Shown one piece after another: positions 8,902 to 17,835 of a DNA stretch of 34,833 bases (the first letter of the stretch is position 1; each line of letters starts with the position of its first letter). The position numbers and the translations under genes were made by a program. A model generated the notes under the pieces. The model saw only the letters and a list, made by a program, of their open reading frames with translations. It ran no database searches and was not told the DNA's origin. Origin of the DNA: Pseudomonas sp. AKS31 (GTDB taxonomy: Bacteria > Pseudomonadota > Gammaproteobacteria > Pseudomonadales > Pseudomonadaceae); assembly GCF_023634765.1 (NCBI RefSeq), contig NZ_JAMLFX010000002.1:108681-143513 (forward strand), given 5' to 3'.

Positions 8902-9008
8902 GATCGTTCCCACGCTCTGCGTGGGAATGCCTCTCGTGACGCTCCGCGTCACGCTTTGGGACGCAGAGCGTCCGGGGCTGCATTCCCACGCGGAGCGTGG
9001 GAACGATC
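8902..9008. repeat. Long inverted repeat with GTTCCCACGC ends
   Basis: The ends GATCGTTCCCACGCTCTGCG and its complement CGGAGCGTGGGAACGATC are inverted about 107 bases apart. Inside there are further small palindromes (GTGACGCTCCGCGTCAC, GGACGCAGAGCGTCC). The unit therefore folds into a multi-stem structure. It is an intergenic repeat of a type frequent in fluorescent pseudomonads and lies directly downstream of potF. Confidence 0.85.
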
Positions 9009-9022
9009 ATCGGGCGTATCAG

Positions 9023-10120
9023 TTACTTACCGAGTTTCACCCGGGTCCAGCCACGGGTCATGATCCGCTGGGTGGCAATCGGCTGATCCGGCACCGCATA
9101 CAACGTTGCCATCACCGCTTGCGACGGGTACGAACCCGGGTCGTTGCGGATCGCTTCATCCACCAGCGGCGTGGCCGCCGCGTTGGCATTGCTGTAGCCA
9201 TTGCTGTTGGTGATCTCGGCGATGATGTCCGGACGCATCAGGAAGTCCATGAACAGGTAAGCGTTCTCGACATTGGCGGCATCGCGCGGGATGGCGACCA
9301 TGTCGTAGAAGCTGCCGGCGCCTTCCTTGGGAATGCTGTAGTCGATCACTACGTTGTTGCCCGATTCCACTGCGCGGGCCTTGGCCTGCAGCACGTCGCC
9401 GGAGTAACCGACCGCCACGCAGATGTTGCCGTTGGCCAAGTCAGAGATGTATTTCGAGGAGTGGAAGTACGCCACGTTCGGGCGGATCTTCATGAACAGC
9501 GCCTCGGCTTCCTTGATGTGCGCGGTGTCCTTGTCGTTCACCGGGTAGCCCAGGTAGTGCAGGGCAGCCGGGATCATTTCGGTTGGCGAGTCGAGGAAAC
9601 TGATGCCGCAGGCTTTCAGTTTTTCGGCGTTTTCCGGCTTGAACAGCAAGTCCCAGGAGTTGGTCGGGGCGTTGGCGCCGAGCACTTCCTTGACCTTGGC
9701 CGGGTTGAAGCCGATGCCGATCGAGCCCCACATGTACGGGAACGCGTGGGCGTTGTCCGGATCACTGGCGGCGGCGTTTTTCAGCAGCACCGGGTTGAGA
9801 TTCTTCCAGTTCGGCAGCTTCGATTTGTCCAGCGTCTGATAGACGCCGGCCTTGATCTGCTTCGCCAGAAAACTGTTCGACGGCACGACCAGGTCGTAGC
9901 CGGATTTGCCCGCCAGCAAGCGTGCCTCAAGGGTTTCGTTGCTGTCGAAGACGTCGTAGGTCACGCGGATGCCGGTCTCGTCTTCGAACTTCTTGACGGT
10001 GTCCGGCGCGATGTAATCGGACCAGTTGTAAACACGCAGCACCTTGTCGTTGGCCTGGGCGCCCATGACCATTGCGCCCATTAAGGACAGTGTCAGCAGA
10101 GTCCTGCCAAACATTTTCAT
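9023..10120 (-). CDS. potF: Periplasmic polyamine-binding protein (PotF/SpuD type)
   Basis: This 365-residue extracytoplasmic binding protein has a signal peptide (residues 1-23, ending MGAQA). It carries the PotF hallmark [20 protein letters not shown] and the downstream blocks [20 protein letters not shown] and [20 protein letters not shown]. It binds putrescine or a related polyamine in the periplasm and delivers it to the PotGHI importer. ATG 10120 has a GGAG upstream, and its length equals E. coli PotF. Compared with the E. coli sequence as recalled, GWAGDVW is GYSGDVL here, so one ligand-stacking Trp appears replaced by Tyr. It is unusual in coming last in the operon, after two hairpin repeats. 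Confidence 0.93.
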   Translation of the reverse strand: MKMFGRTLLTLSLMGAMVMGAQANDKVLRVYNWSDYIAPDTVKKFEDETGIRVTYDVFDSNETLEARLLAGKSGYDLVVPSNSFLAKQIKAGVYQTLDKSKLPNWKNLNPVLLKNAAASDPDNAHAFPYMWGSIGIGFNPAKVKEVLGANAPTNSWDLLFKPENAEKLKACGISFLDSPTEMIPAALHYLGYPVNDKDTAHIKEAEALFMKIRPNVAYFHSSKYISDLANGNICVAVGYSGDVLQAKARAVESGNNVVIDYSIPKEGAGSFYDMVAIPRDAANVENAYLFMDFLMRPDIIAEITNSNGYSNANAAATPLVDEAIRNDPGSYPSQAVMATLYAVPDQPIATQRIMTRGWTRVKLGK

Positions 10121-10157
10121 CGGTACAACTCCATTCTTTTTATTCACATTACCTAAA

Positions 10158-10207
10158 GCCCCCTCACCCAGACCCTCTCCCAGAGGGAGAGGGGACTGAC
10201 CGAGGGG
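10158..10207. repeat. Short form of the CCCTCACCC-end repeat
   Basis: CCCCTCACCCAGACCCTCTC is followed by the self-complementary CCCAGAGGGAGAGGGG and GACTGACCGAGGGG. It matches the left end of the larger elements at 16.05, 26.5 and 34.4 kb. It lies between potI and potF. Confidence 0.8.
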
Positions 10208-10220
10208 CTGACTACATGTT

Positions 10221-10309
10221 TGTAGGAGCTGTCGAGTGAAACGAGGCTGCGATCTTTTGATCTTTCACATCAAGATCAGAAGATCGCAGCGTGCCGCAGC
10301 TCCTACAGG
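10221..10309. repeat. Long hairpin repeat (TGTAGGAGCTG ends)
   Basis: The ends TGTAGGAGCTG and CAGCTCCTACA are inverted, with inner arms GCTGCGATCTTTTGATC and GATCAGAAGATCGCAGC. The whole 87-base unit can fold into one long stem. A close relative lies at 25309-25393. Here it abuts the potI stop codon, within the potGHI-potF interval. Confidence 0.9.
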
Positions 10310-11185
10310 TCAAGCGGTGGCGGTTTGTTGCGGTTGCTGCCACGACTCGTTCGCCGTTTGATCCATCGCTTCCTGAATCGCTTTTTTGCGGTTGGCCTCT
10401 GCCTTGCGGCCGAAGTACCAGACCAGGAACGTCACCAACGAAACCGCCAGCAGAATCAGGCTGGCCACGGCGTTGATCTCAGGCTTCACGCCCAGACGCA
10501 CTGCCGAGAACACTTCCATTGGCAGGGTGGTGGACCCTGGGCCGGACACGAAGCTGGCCAACACCAGGTCATCCAGCGACAAGGCAAACGACATCATCCC
10601 GCCTGCCGCCAGCGACGGCGCGATCATCGGAATGGTGATCAGGAAAAACACCTTGAACGGCTTCGCGCCGAGATCCATCGCCGCTTCTTCGATCGACAGA
10701 TCCAGTTCACGCAAGCGCGCGGAGACTACCACCGCGACATAAGCGGCACAAAACGTGGTGTGGGCGATCCAGATCGTGACGATGCCACGTTCCTGCGGCC
10801 AGCCGATCAGTTGCGCCATGGCCACGAACAGCAGCAACAGCGACAGACCGGTGATCACTTCAGGCATCACCAGCGGCGCGGTGACCAGACCACCGAACAG
10901 GGTGCGACCCTTGAAGCGTGTGACACGAGTCAGCACAAAAGCGGCGAGGGTGCCCAACGCGACAGCGGCAATCGCGGTGTAGCAGGCGATTTCCAGCGAG
11001 CGCACCACCGAGCCCATCAGTTGCGTGTTGTCGAGCAGGCCGACGTACCACTTCACCGACCAGCCGCCCCACACCGTCACCAGTTTCGAAGCGTTGAACG
11101 AGTAGATCACCAGAATCAGCATCGGCAGATAAATGAACATCAGGCCGAAGATCAGCATGAACTTGGAAAAACCGAAGCGTTTCAT
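10310..11185 (-). CDS. potI: Polyamine ABC transporter permease (PotI/SpuH type)
   Basis: This 291-residue inner-membrane permease has about six hydrophobic segments. It carries the EAA loop of ABC importers (EEAAMDLGAKPFKVFFLITIP), which contacts the ATPase. The sequence closely follows PotI (ASKLVTVWGGWSVKWYVGLL; VTAPLVMPEVITGLSLLLLF). Its ATG overlaps the potH stop by four bases, so it is translated with potH. The last 40 residues are a hydrophilic Gln/Ala-rich cytoplasmic tail. With PotH it forms the channel for putrescine or a related polyamine. Confidence 0.95.
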   Translation of the reverse strand: MKRFGFSKFMLIFGLMFIYLPMLILVIYSFNASKLVTVWGGWSVKWYVGLLDNTQLMGSVVRSLEIACYTAIAAVALGTLAAFVLTRVTRFKGRTLFGGLVTAPLVMPEVITGLSLLLLFVAMAQLIGWPQERGIVTIWIAHTTFCAAYVAVVVSARLRELDLSIEEAAMDLGAKPFKVFFLITIPMIAPSLAAGGMMSFALSLDDLVLASFVSGPGSTTLPMEVFSAVRLGVKPEINAVASLILLAVSLVTFLVWYFGRKAEANRKKAIQEAMDQTANESWQQPQQTATA

Positions 11186-12096
11186 CCCCGTGCCTCCATC
11201 TCTTTGGCCTGGCTGCGGTTGAACAGCAGAATCGGCACAATCAGGATCAACAGCATCACCACCGCCAGCGCAGATGCCACCGGCCAGTCGCGGTTATTGA
11301 AGAACTCTTGCCACAGCACGCGACCGATCATCAGCGTCTCCGGGCCACCCAGCAGTTCTGGTATCACGAACTCGCCAACTACCGGAATGAACACCAGCAT
11401 GCAGCCGGCGATGATGCCGTTCTTGGCCAGCGGCACGGTGATTTTCCAGAAGTTGTTGAAGTTGCTCGATCCCAGATCCTGCGCGGCTTCCAGCAAGCTG
11501 CCGTCGTGCTTGACGAGGTTGGCGTACAGCGGCAGCACCATGAACGGCAGGTAGGCGTAGACCACACCGATATACACGGCGGTGTTGGTGTTGAGGATCT
11601 CGATCGGGTGATCGGTCAGCCCCGTCCACATCAGAAACGCGTTGAGCAGACCGTTGTTGCTGAGGATGCCCATCCACGCATACACGCGGATCAGGATCGC
11701 GGTCCAGGTTGGCATCATGATCAACAGCAGCAGGACATTTTGCGTTTCCTTGCCGGTCTTGGTGATCGCGTAGGCCATCGGAAAACCGATCACCAGGCAC
11801 ATCAGCGTGCTCAGCGCCGCAACCTTCAGCGAACCGAGGTACGCTGACAGATACAGCTCGTCTTCGCCGAGCAGGGTGTAGTTGCCGATGTTCAGCAGCA
11901 GCTGGAATTTCTGTTCGGCGTAGGTGTAGATCTCCGAGTACGGCGGGATCGACAGCGCGGCTTCCGAGAAACTGATCTTCATCACCAGAAAGAACGGCAA
12001 CATGAAGAACAGGAACAGCCAGATGAACGGGATGCCGATCACCAGTTTTCGCCCGCTGGGCACCAGGCGCAGGAATTGCTGATTGAAGGTTTTCAT
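11182..12096 (-). CDS. potH: Polyamine ABC transporter permease (PotH/SpuG type)
   Basis: This 304-residue permease has an N-terminal cytoplasmic stretch and about six membrane segments. Its EAA loop reads LEAAQDLGSSNFNNFWKITVP, and PotH-like blocks include PTWTAILIRVYAWMGIL and FIPVVGEFVIPELLGG. The start at 12096 (MKTFNQQF) overlaps the potG stop as ATGA, and the stop overlaps potI in the same way. It pairs with PotI in the membrane part of the polyamine importer. Confidence 0.95.
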   Translation of the reverse strand: MKTFNQQFLRLVPSGRKLVIGIPFIWLFLFFMLPFFLVMKISFSEAALSIPPYSEIYTYAEQKFQLLLNIGNYTLLGEDELYLSAYLGSLKVAALSTLMCLVIGFPMAYAITKTGKETQNVLLLLIMMPTWTAILIRVYAWMGILSNNGLLNAFLMWTGLTDHPIEILNTNTAVYIGVVYAYLPFMVLPLYANLVKHDGSLLEAAQDLGSSNFNNFWKITVPLAKNGIIAGCMLVFIPVVGEFVIPELLGGPETLMIGRVLWQEFFNNRDWPVASALAVVMLLILIVPILLFNRSQAKEMEARG

Positions 12097-13235
12097 GAGC
12101 GCAGTACCACGCCGCTGTCGTCTTCCCACCACACGTAGACTTTGTCGTCCCAGGTCGGGCGCGCGCCACGGCGTTCGGCGTTGGCCATGAACGACTGGAC
12201 GATTTTGCCGCCGGGCAATTCGACGTAGAACACCGAGTGGCCGCCGAGGTAGGCAATGTCATGCACCTTGCCTTCGGACCAGTTGTAGCGGAACTCCGGT
12301 TGAGTGGTGCTGACGAGCATTTTTTCCGGACGGATCGCGTAGGTGACCGACTTGTCCTGTACCGAAGTGCTGACGCCGTGACCGACGTAGATCTTCTGCT
12401 GCAAGTCCGGGCTGTGGATGATCGCGTGACCTTCAAGGTCTTCCACCACGGTGCCGTCGAAGGCGTTCACGTTACCGATGAACTCGCAGACCATGCGGCT
12501 GACCGGTGCTTCATAGATGTCGACCGGGCTGCCGATTTGCGCGATCCAACCGAGGTGCATGATCGCGATGCGCTCGGCCATGGTCATGGCCTCTTCCTGG
12601 TCGTGGGTCACCATCACGCAGGTCACGCCGACGCGTTCGATGATCTGTACCAGCTCCAGTTGCATCTGCGAACGCAGCTTTTTATCCAGCGCGCCCATCG
12701 GTTCATCGAGCAGCAACAGCTTCGGACGCTTGGCCAGCGAGCGGGCGAGGGCGACGCGCTGACGCTGGCCGCCGGACAACTGGTGCGGGCGACGTTTGGC
12801 GTATTGGGTCATGTGCACCAGGCGCAGCATTTCATCGACACGGGCATCGATTTCACTGGCCGGCAAACGGTCCTGCTTGAGGCCGAAGGCGATGTTCTGC
12901 GCAACGGTCATGTGTGGGAACAGCGCGTAGGACTGGAACATCATGTTGATCGGCCGCTCATACGGCGGCATGTCGGTGATGTCCACGCCGTCGAGCAAAA
13001 TCCGCCCTTCGGTCGGGCGCTCGAAACCGGCGAGCATGCGCAGCAGGGTCGATTTGCCCGAACCGGAGCCACCGAGCAGGGCGAAGATTTCGCCCTGATG
13101 GATCTCCAGGGACACGTCGTCCACTGCCACGGTTTCGTCGAACTTCTTGGTGACACGGTCGACTTTCACCAGAACCTTTTTCGGTTGCTGATGACCTTCA
13201 AGTGCCTTCCGGTAAGTGCTGGAGGCGTTTGCCAT
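12093..13235 (-). CDS. potG: Polyamine ABC transporter ATP-binding protein (PotG/SpuF type)
   Basis: This 380-residue ATPase has Walker A GGSGSGKST, Q-loop region MMFQSYALFPHMTV, signature LSGGQRQRVALARS, Walker B LLLLDEPMGALD and H-loop VMVTHDQEEAM. A C-terminal TOBE-type regulatory domain follows. It powers polyamine import with PotH and PotI. The frame is open back to 13535 through a REPIN, but ATG 13235 (MANASSTYRKALEGHQ) with GGGAG eight bases upstream is the credible start and gives the family's length. It is the first gene of potG-potH-potI-potF. The promoter must lie in the 371-base upstream gap. Confidence 0.95.
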   Translation of the reverse strand: MANASSTYRKALEGHQQPKKVLVKVDRVTKKFDETVAVDDVSLEIHQGEIFALLGGSGSGKSTLLRMLAGFERPTEGRILLDGVDITDMPPYERPINMMFQSYALFPHMTVAQNIAFGLKQDRLPASEIDARVDEMLRLVHMTQYAKRRPHQLSGGQRQRVALARSLAKRPKLLLLDEPMGALDKKLRSQMQLELVQIIERVGVTCVMVTHDQEEAMTMAERIAIMHLGWIAQIGSPVDIYEAPVSRMVCEFIGNVNAFDGTVVEDLEGHAIIHSPDLQQKIYVGHGVSTSVQDKSVTYAIRPEKMLVSTTQPEFRYNWSEGKVHDIAYLGGHSVFYVELPGGKIVQSFMANAERRGARPTWDDKVYVWWEDDSGVVLRS

Positions 13236-13331
13236 GTGAAACTCCCAACAGGTTTCGTTCGCCTGGCCAATGTGGCCTGGCTTAAGTGGATTGCAAGCCT
13301 GTAAGCGCTGCCCCGGTCGAATCGCCGCAAT

Positions 13332-13430
13332 ACCCTGTGGGAGCTGGCTTGCCAGCGATGGCGGTGGGTCACTCACCATTAATGTTGAAGGTGACGGCCT
13401 CATCGCTGGCAAGCCAGCTCCCACAGGGTT
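13332..13430. repeat. REPIN in the puuD-potG gap
   Basis: Inverted REP units lie at 13333-13366 and 13395-13430 with the GGGAGCTGGCTTGCCAGC core. They occupy the middle of the 371-base gap 13236-13606. The rest of the gap (13431-13606) has no convincing gene. A GTG-initiated Asn/Asp-rich frame at 13535 reads into the REP and looks spurious. Confidence 0.9.
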
Positions 13431-13606
13431 TTGCATTGTTCTGACAGGTATTGCACTTACCGATCCGGCTTGTTCGGCGCCGCCGTCCTGGCTGCCTGGG
13501 TCGTACTTGTTGTTATCACGGGTGTTGTTGTTCACGAATGACGGATGCGCGCAGGCACACCCGCCGTTCGAGGGGGCAGTAAATCGTTACGTGTTCTTTG
13601 CTTGAA

Positions 13607-14368
13607 TCAGCGCTGGTTACGTCGCGCCGCCCGCTGCCGACAAGCCTCGCCGAACGCCTGGAAAATCTTCAGGTAGTTCGGGTTGTCCAGCACTTGCCAT
13701 TCCGGGTGCCATTGCACGCCGAGGGCGAAGGTCGGACTGTGTTCGACCGAGACCGCCTCGATCAAGCCGTCCGGCGCCACCGCTTCGGCACGCAGGCCGG
13801 GGGCGAGGCGATCGATGCCCTGGCTGTGAATCGAGTTGACCTGGAACTCGCCGGGCAATCCCAGCGCTTCGAACACGCCGCCAGCGAGTACGGTCACGGC
13901 ATGAGCCGGTGCGTATTGCACGGCCACGTCCGGGCTGTCGGCTTCGCGGTGATCGAGCATGCCCGGCAGCTCATGCACCTTCTGATGCAGGCTGCCGCCG
14001 AACGCTACGTTCATCTCCTGGAAGCCACGGCAAATGCCGAGCACCGGAACGCCCGCCGCGATGGCTGCACGCAATAAAGGAAGGGTGGTGGCATCCCGCG
14101 CCGGATCGTGATCCGTGCCGGGGGCGCTGGCCGGGCCTTGATAGTGGAAAGGCTCCACGTTCGAGGGCGAGCCGGTCAGCAGCAGACCGTCGAGTTGACC
14201 GAGCAGGTCTTCGATTTCAGTCAGGTTGCCAAGGGAAGGAATGACCACTGGCAGCCCGTTGGCGCCAACGCTGACAGCACGTACGTACTTGTCGCCGCTG
14301 ATGTGATAGGGGTGCAGGCCAATCTGTTTGACGCACGCAGTAACGCCGATCAATGGCTTGAATGCCAT
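13607..14368 (-). CDS. puuD: Gamma-glutamyl-GABA hydrolase (PuuD/SpuA type)
   Basis: This 253-residue class I glutamine amidotransferase-like hydrolase has its catalytic Cys at 113 in the nucleophile elbow GICRGFQEMN. The His-Glu pair lies in GVQWHPEWQ near the C-terminus, and HSQGIDRLAPGL is the family's substrate-loop block. It removes the gamma-glutamyl group to release GABA, the last step of the gamma-glutamyl putrescine pathway in the cytoplasm. ATG 14368 has GAGGTG upstream. It is divergent from puuA, and the shared 282-base region probably carries the operators. Confidence 0.95.
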   Translation of the reverse strand: MAFKPLIGVTACVKQIGLHPYHISGDKYVRAVSVGANGLPVVIPSLGNLTEIEDLLGQLDGLLLTGSPSNVEPFHYQGPASAPGTDHDPARDATTLPLLRAAIAAGVPVLGICRGFQEMNVAFGGSLHQKVHELPGMLDHREADSPDVAVQYAPAHAVTVLAGGVFEALGLPGEFQVNSIHSQGIDRLAPGLRAEAVAPDGLIEAVSVEHSPTFALGVQWHPEWQVLDNPNYLKIFQAFGEACRQRAARRNQR

Positions 14369-14650
14369 TTTTATTCACCTCGAAGTTTGACACTTGAACG
14401 AGCTTTTCCGGAGCTTAGCCTCGTTGATTTTAATTAACAACTGCCATGTAAAAAATTCTAAACGCCGTTCATCAAATCTTCATGGTTTGCGTGCGTCTGG
14501 CGCCTGTGTTGGTACGTGAGTGTTAAAAAAAGCCCGAAAAATAAAGCCTGAGCGGTCATCTGTTCGCTATTGACTTCACTTTGCCGTTCGGGTTGACTGG
14601 CTCGGCGAAACAGCAGTGAACATAATAATTAACAGCTAAATAGGTGCATC
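14369..14650. promoter_or_regulatory. Divergent puuD/puuA control region with repeated TAATTAACA sites
   Basis: TAATTAACA occurs at 14431-14439 and again, in the same orientation, at 14626-14634. On the minus strand, TTGTTA (14440-14435) and TAAGCT (14417-14412) are 17 bases apart, a plausible sigma-70 promoter for puuD whose -35 overlaps the first site. On the plus strand, CATAAT (14621-14626) could be the puuA -10, touching the second site. Both sites are in unusually AT-rich patches. They are candidate operators for the PuuR-like regulator at 19621. This is inference from position and repetition. Confidence 0.45.
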
Positions 14651-16027
14651 ATGTCGGTCCCTCTGCGTACCGTTCAACTCAACGAAGCAAACGCATTCCT
14701 TAAGAAATATCCTGAGGTTTTGTACGTCGACCTTCTGATTGCGGATATGAACGGTGTGGTGCGCGGCAAGCGCATCGAACGCACCAGTCTTCATAAGGTT
14801 TACGAGAAAGGCATCAACCTGCCGGCCTCGCTTTTCGCGCTCGACATCAATGGCTCCACGGTGGAAAGCACCGGCCTGGGTCTGGACATCGGCGACGCTG
14901 ACCGCATCTGCTACCCGATCCCCGGCACCCTGAGCATCGAGCCGTGGCAGAAGCGCCCCACCGCACAACTTCTAATGACCATGCACGAGATCGAAGGTGA
15001 GCCGTTCTTCGCCGACCCGCGTGAAGTGCTGGCCAACGTCGTACGCAAATTTGATGAGATGGGTCTGACGATCTGCGCGGCGTTTGAACTCGAGTTCTAT
15101 CTGATCGACCAGGACAACGTGAACGGTCGTCCGCAGTCGCCACGTTCGCCGGTGTCCGGCAAGCGTCCGGTATCGACTCAGGTGTACCTGATCGACGACC
15201 TCGACGAATACGTCGATTGCCTGCAAGACATCCTCGAAGGCGCGAAAGAGCAGGGCATTCCGGCTGACGCGATCGTCAAGGAAAGCGCCCCGGCGCAGTT
15301 CGAAGTCAACCTGCATCACGTGTCCGACCCGATCAAGGCGTGCGACTACGCCGTCCTGCTCAAGCGTCTGGTGAAGAACATCGCCTACGACCACGAGATG
15401 GACACCACCTTCATGGCCAAGCCGTATCCGGGCCAGGCCGGCAACGGTCTGCACGTGCACATTTCGATCCTGGACAAAGAAGGCAACAACATCTTCGCCA
15501 GCGAGGATCCCGAGCAGAACGCCGCACTGCGACATGCGATCGGCGGTGTGCTGGAGACCCTGCCCGCGCAAATGGCGTTCCTCTGCCCGAACGTCAACTC
15601 GTACCGCCGCTTCGGCGCACAGTTCTACGTACCGAACTCGCCGAGCTGGGGCATCGACAACCGCACTGTTGCGGTGCGCGTACCGACCGGCTCGCCGGAC
15701 GCCGTGCGCATCGAGCACCGCGTCGCCGGTGCCGATGCCAACCCGTACTTGCTGATGGCTTCCGTTTTGGCCGGTATTCACCACGGTCTGACCAATCAGA
15801 TCGAACCGGGTGCCCCGGTGGAAGGCAACAGCTACGAGCAGAACGAACAGAGCCTGCCGAACAACCTGCGCGATGCACTGCGCGAACTGGACGACAGCGA
15901 AGTCATGGCCCGCTACATCGACCCGATGTACATCGACGTGTTTGTCGCGTGCAAGGAAAGCGAGCTGGCCGAGTTCGAGAACTCGATCTCTGACCTTGAG
16001 TACAACTGGTATCTGCATACGGTTTGA
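14651..16027 (+). CDS. puuA: Gamma-glutamylputrescine synthetase (PuuA/SpuI type)
   Basis: This 458-residue protein of the glutamine synthetase superfamily has a beta-grasp N-domain (VLYVDLLIADMNGVVRGKRI). Catalytic-domain blocks include CAAFELEFYLID (Glu metal ligands), NGLHVHISILD, NVNSYRRF and NRTVAVRVP. Its overall sequence follows PuuA rather than GlnA: there is no adenylylation-loop tyrosine block, and substrate-pocket regions differ. It ligates glutamate to putrescine with ATP, starting the pathway. The ribosome binding site is weak (AGGTG, eight bases upstream). It heads a plus-strand run puuA-puuC-puuB, interrupted by a repeat element after puuA. Confidence 0.93.
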   Translation: MSVPLRTVQLNEANAFLKKYPEVLYVDLLIADMNGVVRGKRIERTSLHKVYEKGINLPASLFALDINGSTVESTGLGLDIGDADRICYPIPGTLSIEPWQKRPTAQLLMTMHEIEGEPFFADPREVLANVVRKFDEMGLTICAAFELEFYLIDQDNVNGRPQSPRSPVSGKRPVSTQVYLIDDLDEYVDCLQDILEGAKEQGIPADAIVKESAPAQFEVNLHHVSDPIKACDYAVLLKRLVKNIAYDHEMDTTFMAKPYPGQAGNGLHVHISILDKEGNNIFASEDPEQNAALRHAIGGVLETLPAQMAFLCPNVNSYRRFGAQFYVPNSPSWGIDNRTVAVRVPTGSPDAVRIEHRVAGADANPYLLMASVLAGIHHGLTNQIEPGAPVEGNSYEQNEQSLPNNLRDALRELDDSEVMARYIDPMYIDVFVACKESELAEFENSISDLEYNWYLHTV

Positions 16028-16053
16028 TTGGCTGAGGCCCTCAAAAGCTGAAG

Positions 16054-16233
16054 AGCCCCTCACCCTAACCCTCTCCCGGAGGGAGAGGGGACTGACCGGG
16101 TTGTATCGATATATCCGGCGACCTGAACGATCCAGTCGATTATGGATTCGGCAAAGATTTTTCAGGTCGGCGGAGATTCTGAGCATCCCCGAATCGGTCC
16201 CCTCTACCCCCGGGAGAGGGCTAGGGTGAGGGC
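16054..16233. repeat. Single-core copy of the CCCTCACCC-end element
   Basis: The ends CCCCTCACCCTAACCCTCTC and GAGAGGGCTAGGGTGAGGG are inverted, 180 bases apart. The core has CGACCTGAACGATCCAGTCG followed by ATTATGGATT, also found in the tandem units at 34.4 kb. No gene is inside. It fills most of the puuA-puuC gap (16028-16295) and would lie within a puuACB transcript. Confidence 0.88.
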
Positions 16234-16295
16234 AGCCATCTCAAGCCAGACCCAGCACCCCGACACCCCCAATCCCCCCTTGTCGAGCCACAACA

Positions 16296-17786
16296 ATGAC
16301 AACGACCCGCAACGACTGGGAACAACGCTTCCAGTCCCTGACCATCGAAGCCCGCGCGTTCATCAACGGTGAATACCGCCCGGCCATCAGTGGCGACACC
16401 TTCGAATGCCTGAGCCCCGTCGACGGCCGTTTCCTCGCCTCCGTGGCCAGCACCGATGAAGCCGACGCCAACCTCGCCGTTGAAGTCGCGCGCCAGTCTT
16501 TCGAATCCGGCATCTGGGCGAAAAAAGCCCCGGCCGAGCGCAAGCGCATCCTGATTCGCTTCGCCGATCTGATCCTCCAGAACCAGGAAGAACTGGCGCT
16601 GCTGGAAACCCTCGACATGGGTAAACCGATCAGCGATTCGATGAGCATCGACATCCCGGCGACCGCCAACGCGATCCGCTGGAGCGCCGAAGCCATCGAC
16701 AAGATCTACGACGAAGTCGCCGCCACCCCGCACGATCAACTCGGCCTCGTGACGCGCGAGCCATCCGGTGTGGTTGCCGCGATCGTGCCGTGGAACTTCC
16801 CGCTGATCATGGCCAGCTGGAAATTCGGCCCGGCGCTGGCAGCGGGCAACTCGTTCATCCTCAAGCCTTCGGAAAAGTCGCCACTGACTGCAATCCGTAT
16901 TGCGCAACTCGCGCTGGATGCCGGCATTCCGAAAGGCGTGTTCAACGTCCTGCCAGGCTTCGGCCACACCGTCGGCAAGGCGCTGGCGTTGCACATGGAC
17001 GTCGATGTGCTGGCCTTCACCGGCTCCACGGCGATCGCCAAGCAACTGATGATTTATGCCGGGCAAAGCAACATGAAACGCGTCTGGCTCGAAGCCGGTG
17101 GCAAGAGCCCGAACGTGGTGTTTGCCGACGCACCGGACTTGCGCGCGGCAGCACAAGCAGCAGCCGGCGCGATTGCTTTCAACCAGGGCGAAGTCTGCAC
17201 CGCGGGTTCGCGTCTGCTGGTCGAGCGTTCGATTCGCGAGCAATTCATTCCGCTGTTGGTGGAAGCGCTGCAAGCGTGGAAACCGGGTCATGCACTCGAT
17301 CCGGCAACCACCGTCGGCGCCGTGGTCGATCAGCGTCAACTCGATAACGTGCTGCGCTACATCAGCATCGGTCGCGAGCAGGGTGCCGAGCTGATTGCCG
17401 GCGGCCAACGCACCCTCGAAGAAACCGGCGGCCTCTATGTGCAACCGGCGATCTTCGACGGTGTGACCAACGCAATGACCATCGCCAGGGAAGAAATCTT
17501 CGGCCCGGTGCTGTCGCTGATCACCTTCGACACCGCTGAAGAAGCGCTGCAGATCGCCAACGACAGCATCTTCGGCCTCGCCGCCGGCGTGTGGACCAGC
17601 AACCTCAGCAAGGCGCACACCTTCGCCCGTGGCCTGCGTGCCGGCAGCGTCTGGGTCAACCAGTACGACGGCGGCGACATGACCGCACCGTTCGGTGGCT
17701 TCAAACAGTCGGGCAACGGCCGCGATAAATCGCTGCACGCGTTCGACAAGTACACCGAGCTGAAAGCGACCTGGATCAAGCTCTGA
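16296..17786 (+). CDS. puuC: Gamma-glutamyl-gamma-aminobutyraldehyde dehydrogenase (PuuC type)
   Basis: This 496-residue NAD(P)-dependent aldehyde dehydrogenase has N167 in the PWNFP block, the general base E266 in LEAGGKSPN and the catalytic C301 in GEVCTAGSR. It ends with the [25 protein letters not shown] block typical of PuuC. It oxidises gamma-glutamyl-gamma-aminobutyraldehyde to gamma-glutamyl-GABA, between PuuB and PuuD. The ribosome binding site at ATG 16296 is poor, since the repeat element ends only about 60 bases upstream. Length is normal for the family. Confidence 0.95.
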   Translation: MTTTRNDWEQRFQSLTIEARAFINGEYRPAISGDTFECLSPVDGRFLASVASTDEADANLAVEVARQSFESGIWAKKAPAERKRILIRFADLILQNQEELALLETLDMGKPISDSMSIDIPATANAIRWSAEAIDKIYDEVAATPHDQLGLVTREPSGVVAAIVPWNFPLIMASWKFGPALAAGNSFILKPSEKSPLTAIRIAQLALDAGIPKGVFNVLPGFGHTVGKALALHMDVDVLAFTGSTAIAKQLMIYAGQSNMKRVWLEAGGKSPNVVFADAPDLRAAAQAAAGAIAFNQGEVCTAGSRLLVERSIREQFIPLLVEALQAWKPGHALDPATTVGAVVDQRQLDNVLRYISIGREQGAELIAGGQRTLEETGGLYVQPAIFDGVTNAMTIAREEIFGPVLSLITFDTAEEALQIANDSIFGLAAGVWTSNLSKAHTFARGLRAGSVWVNQYDGGDMTAPFGGFKQSGNGRDKSLHAFDKYTELKATWIKL

Positions 17787-17835
17787 CTCTATTACAGCGG
17801 TGGTCGCCTTTTATTGGCGGCCCTCGGAGAAACGT

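Noticed and set aside
13236..13535. Open frame extending potG upstream to GTG 13535 (about 100 extra residues)
   Set aside because: The extension translates a REPIN and an Asn/Asp-rich stretch. ATG 13235 has a good ribosome site and gives the family length.
16221..17738. 505-codon minus-strand ORF opposite puuC
   Set aside because: Antisense shadow of a well-conserved aldehyde dehydrogenase with all catalytic residues on the plus strand.
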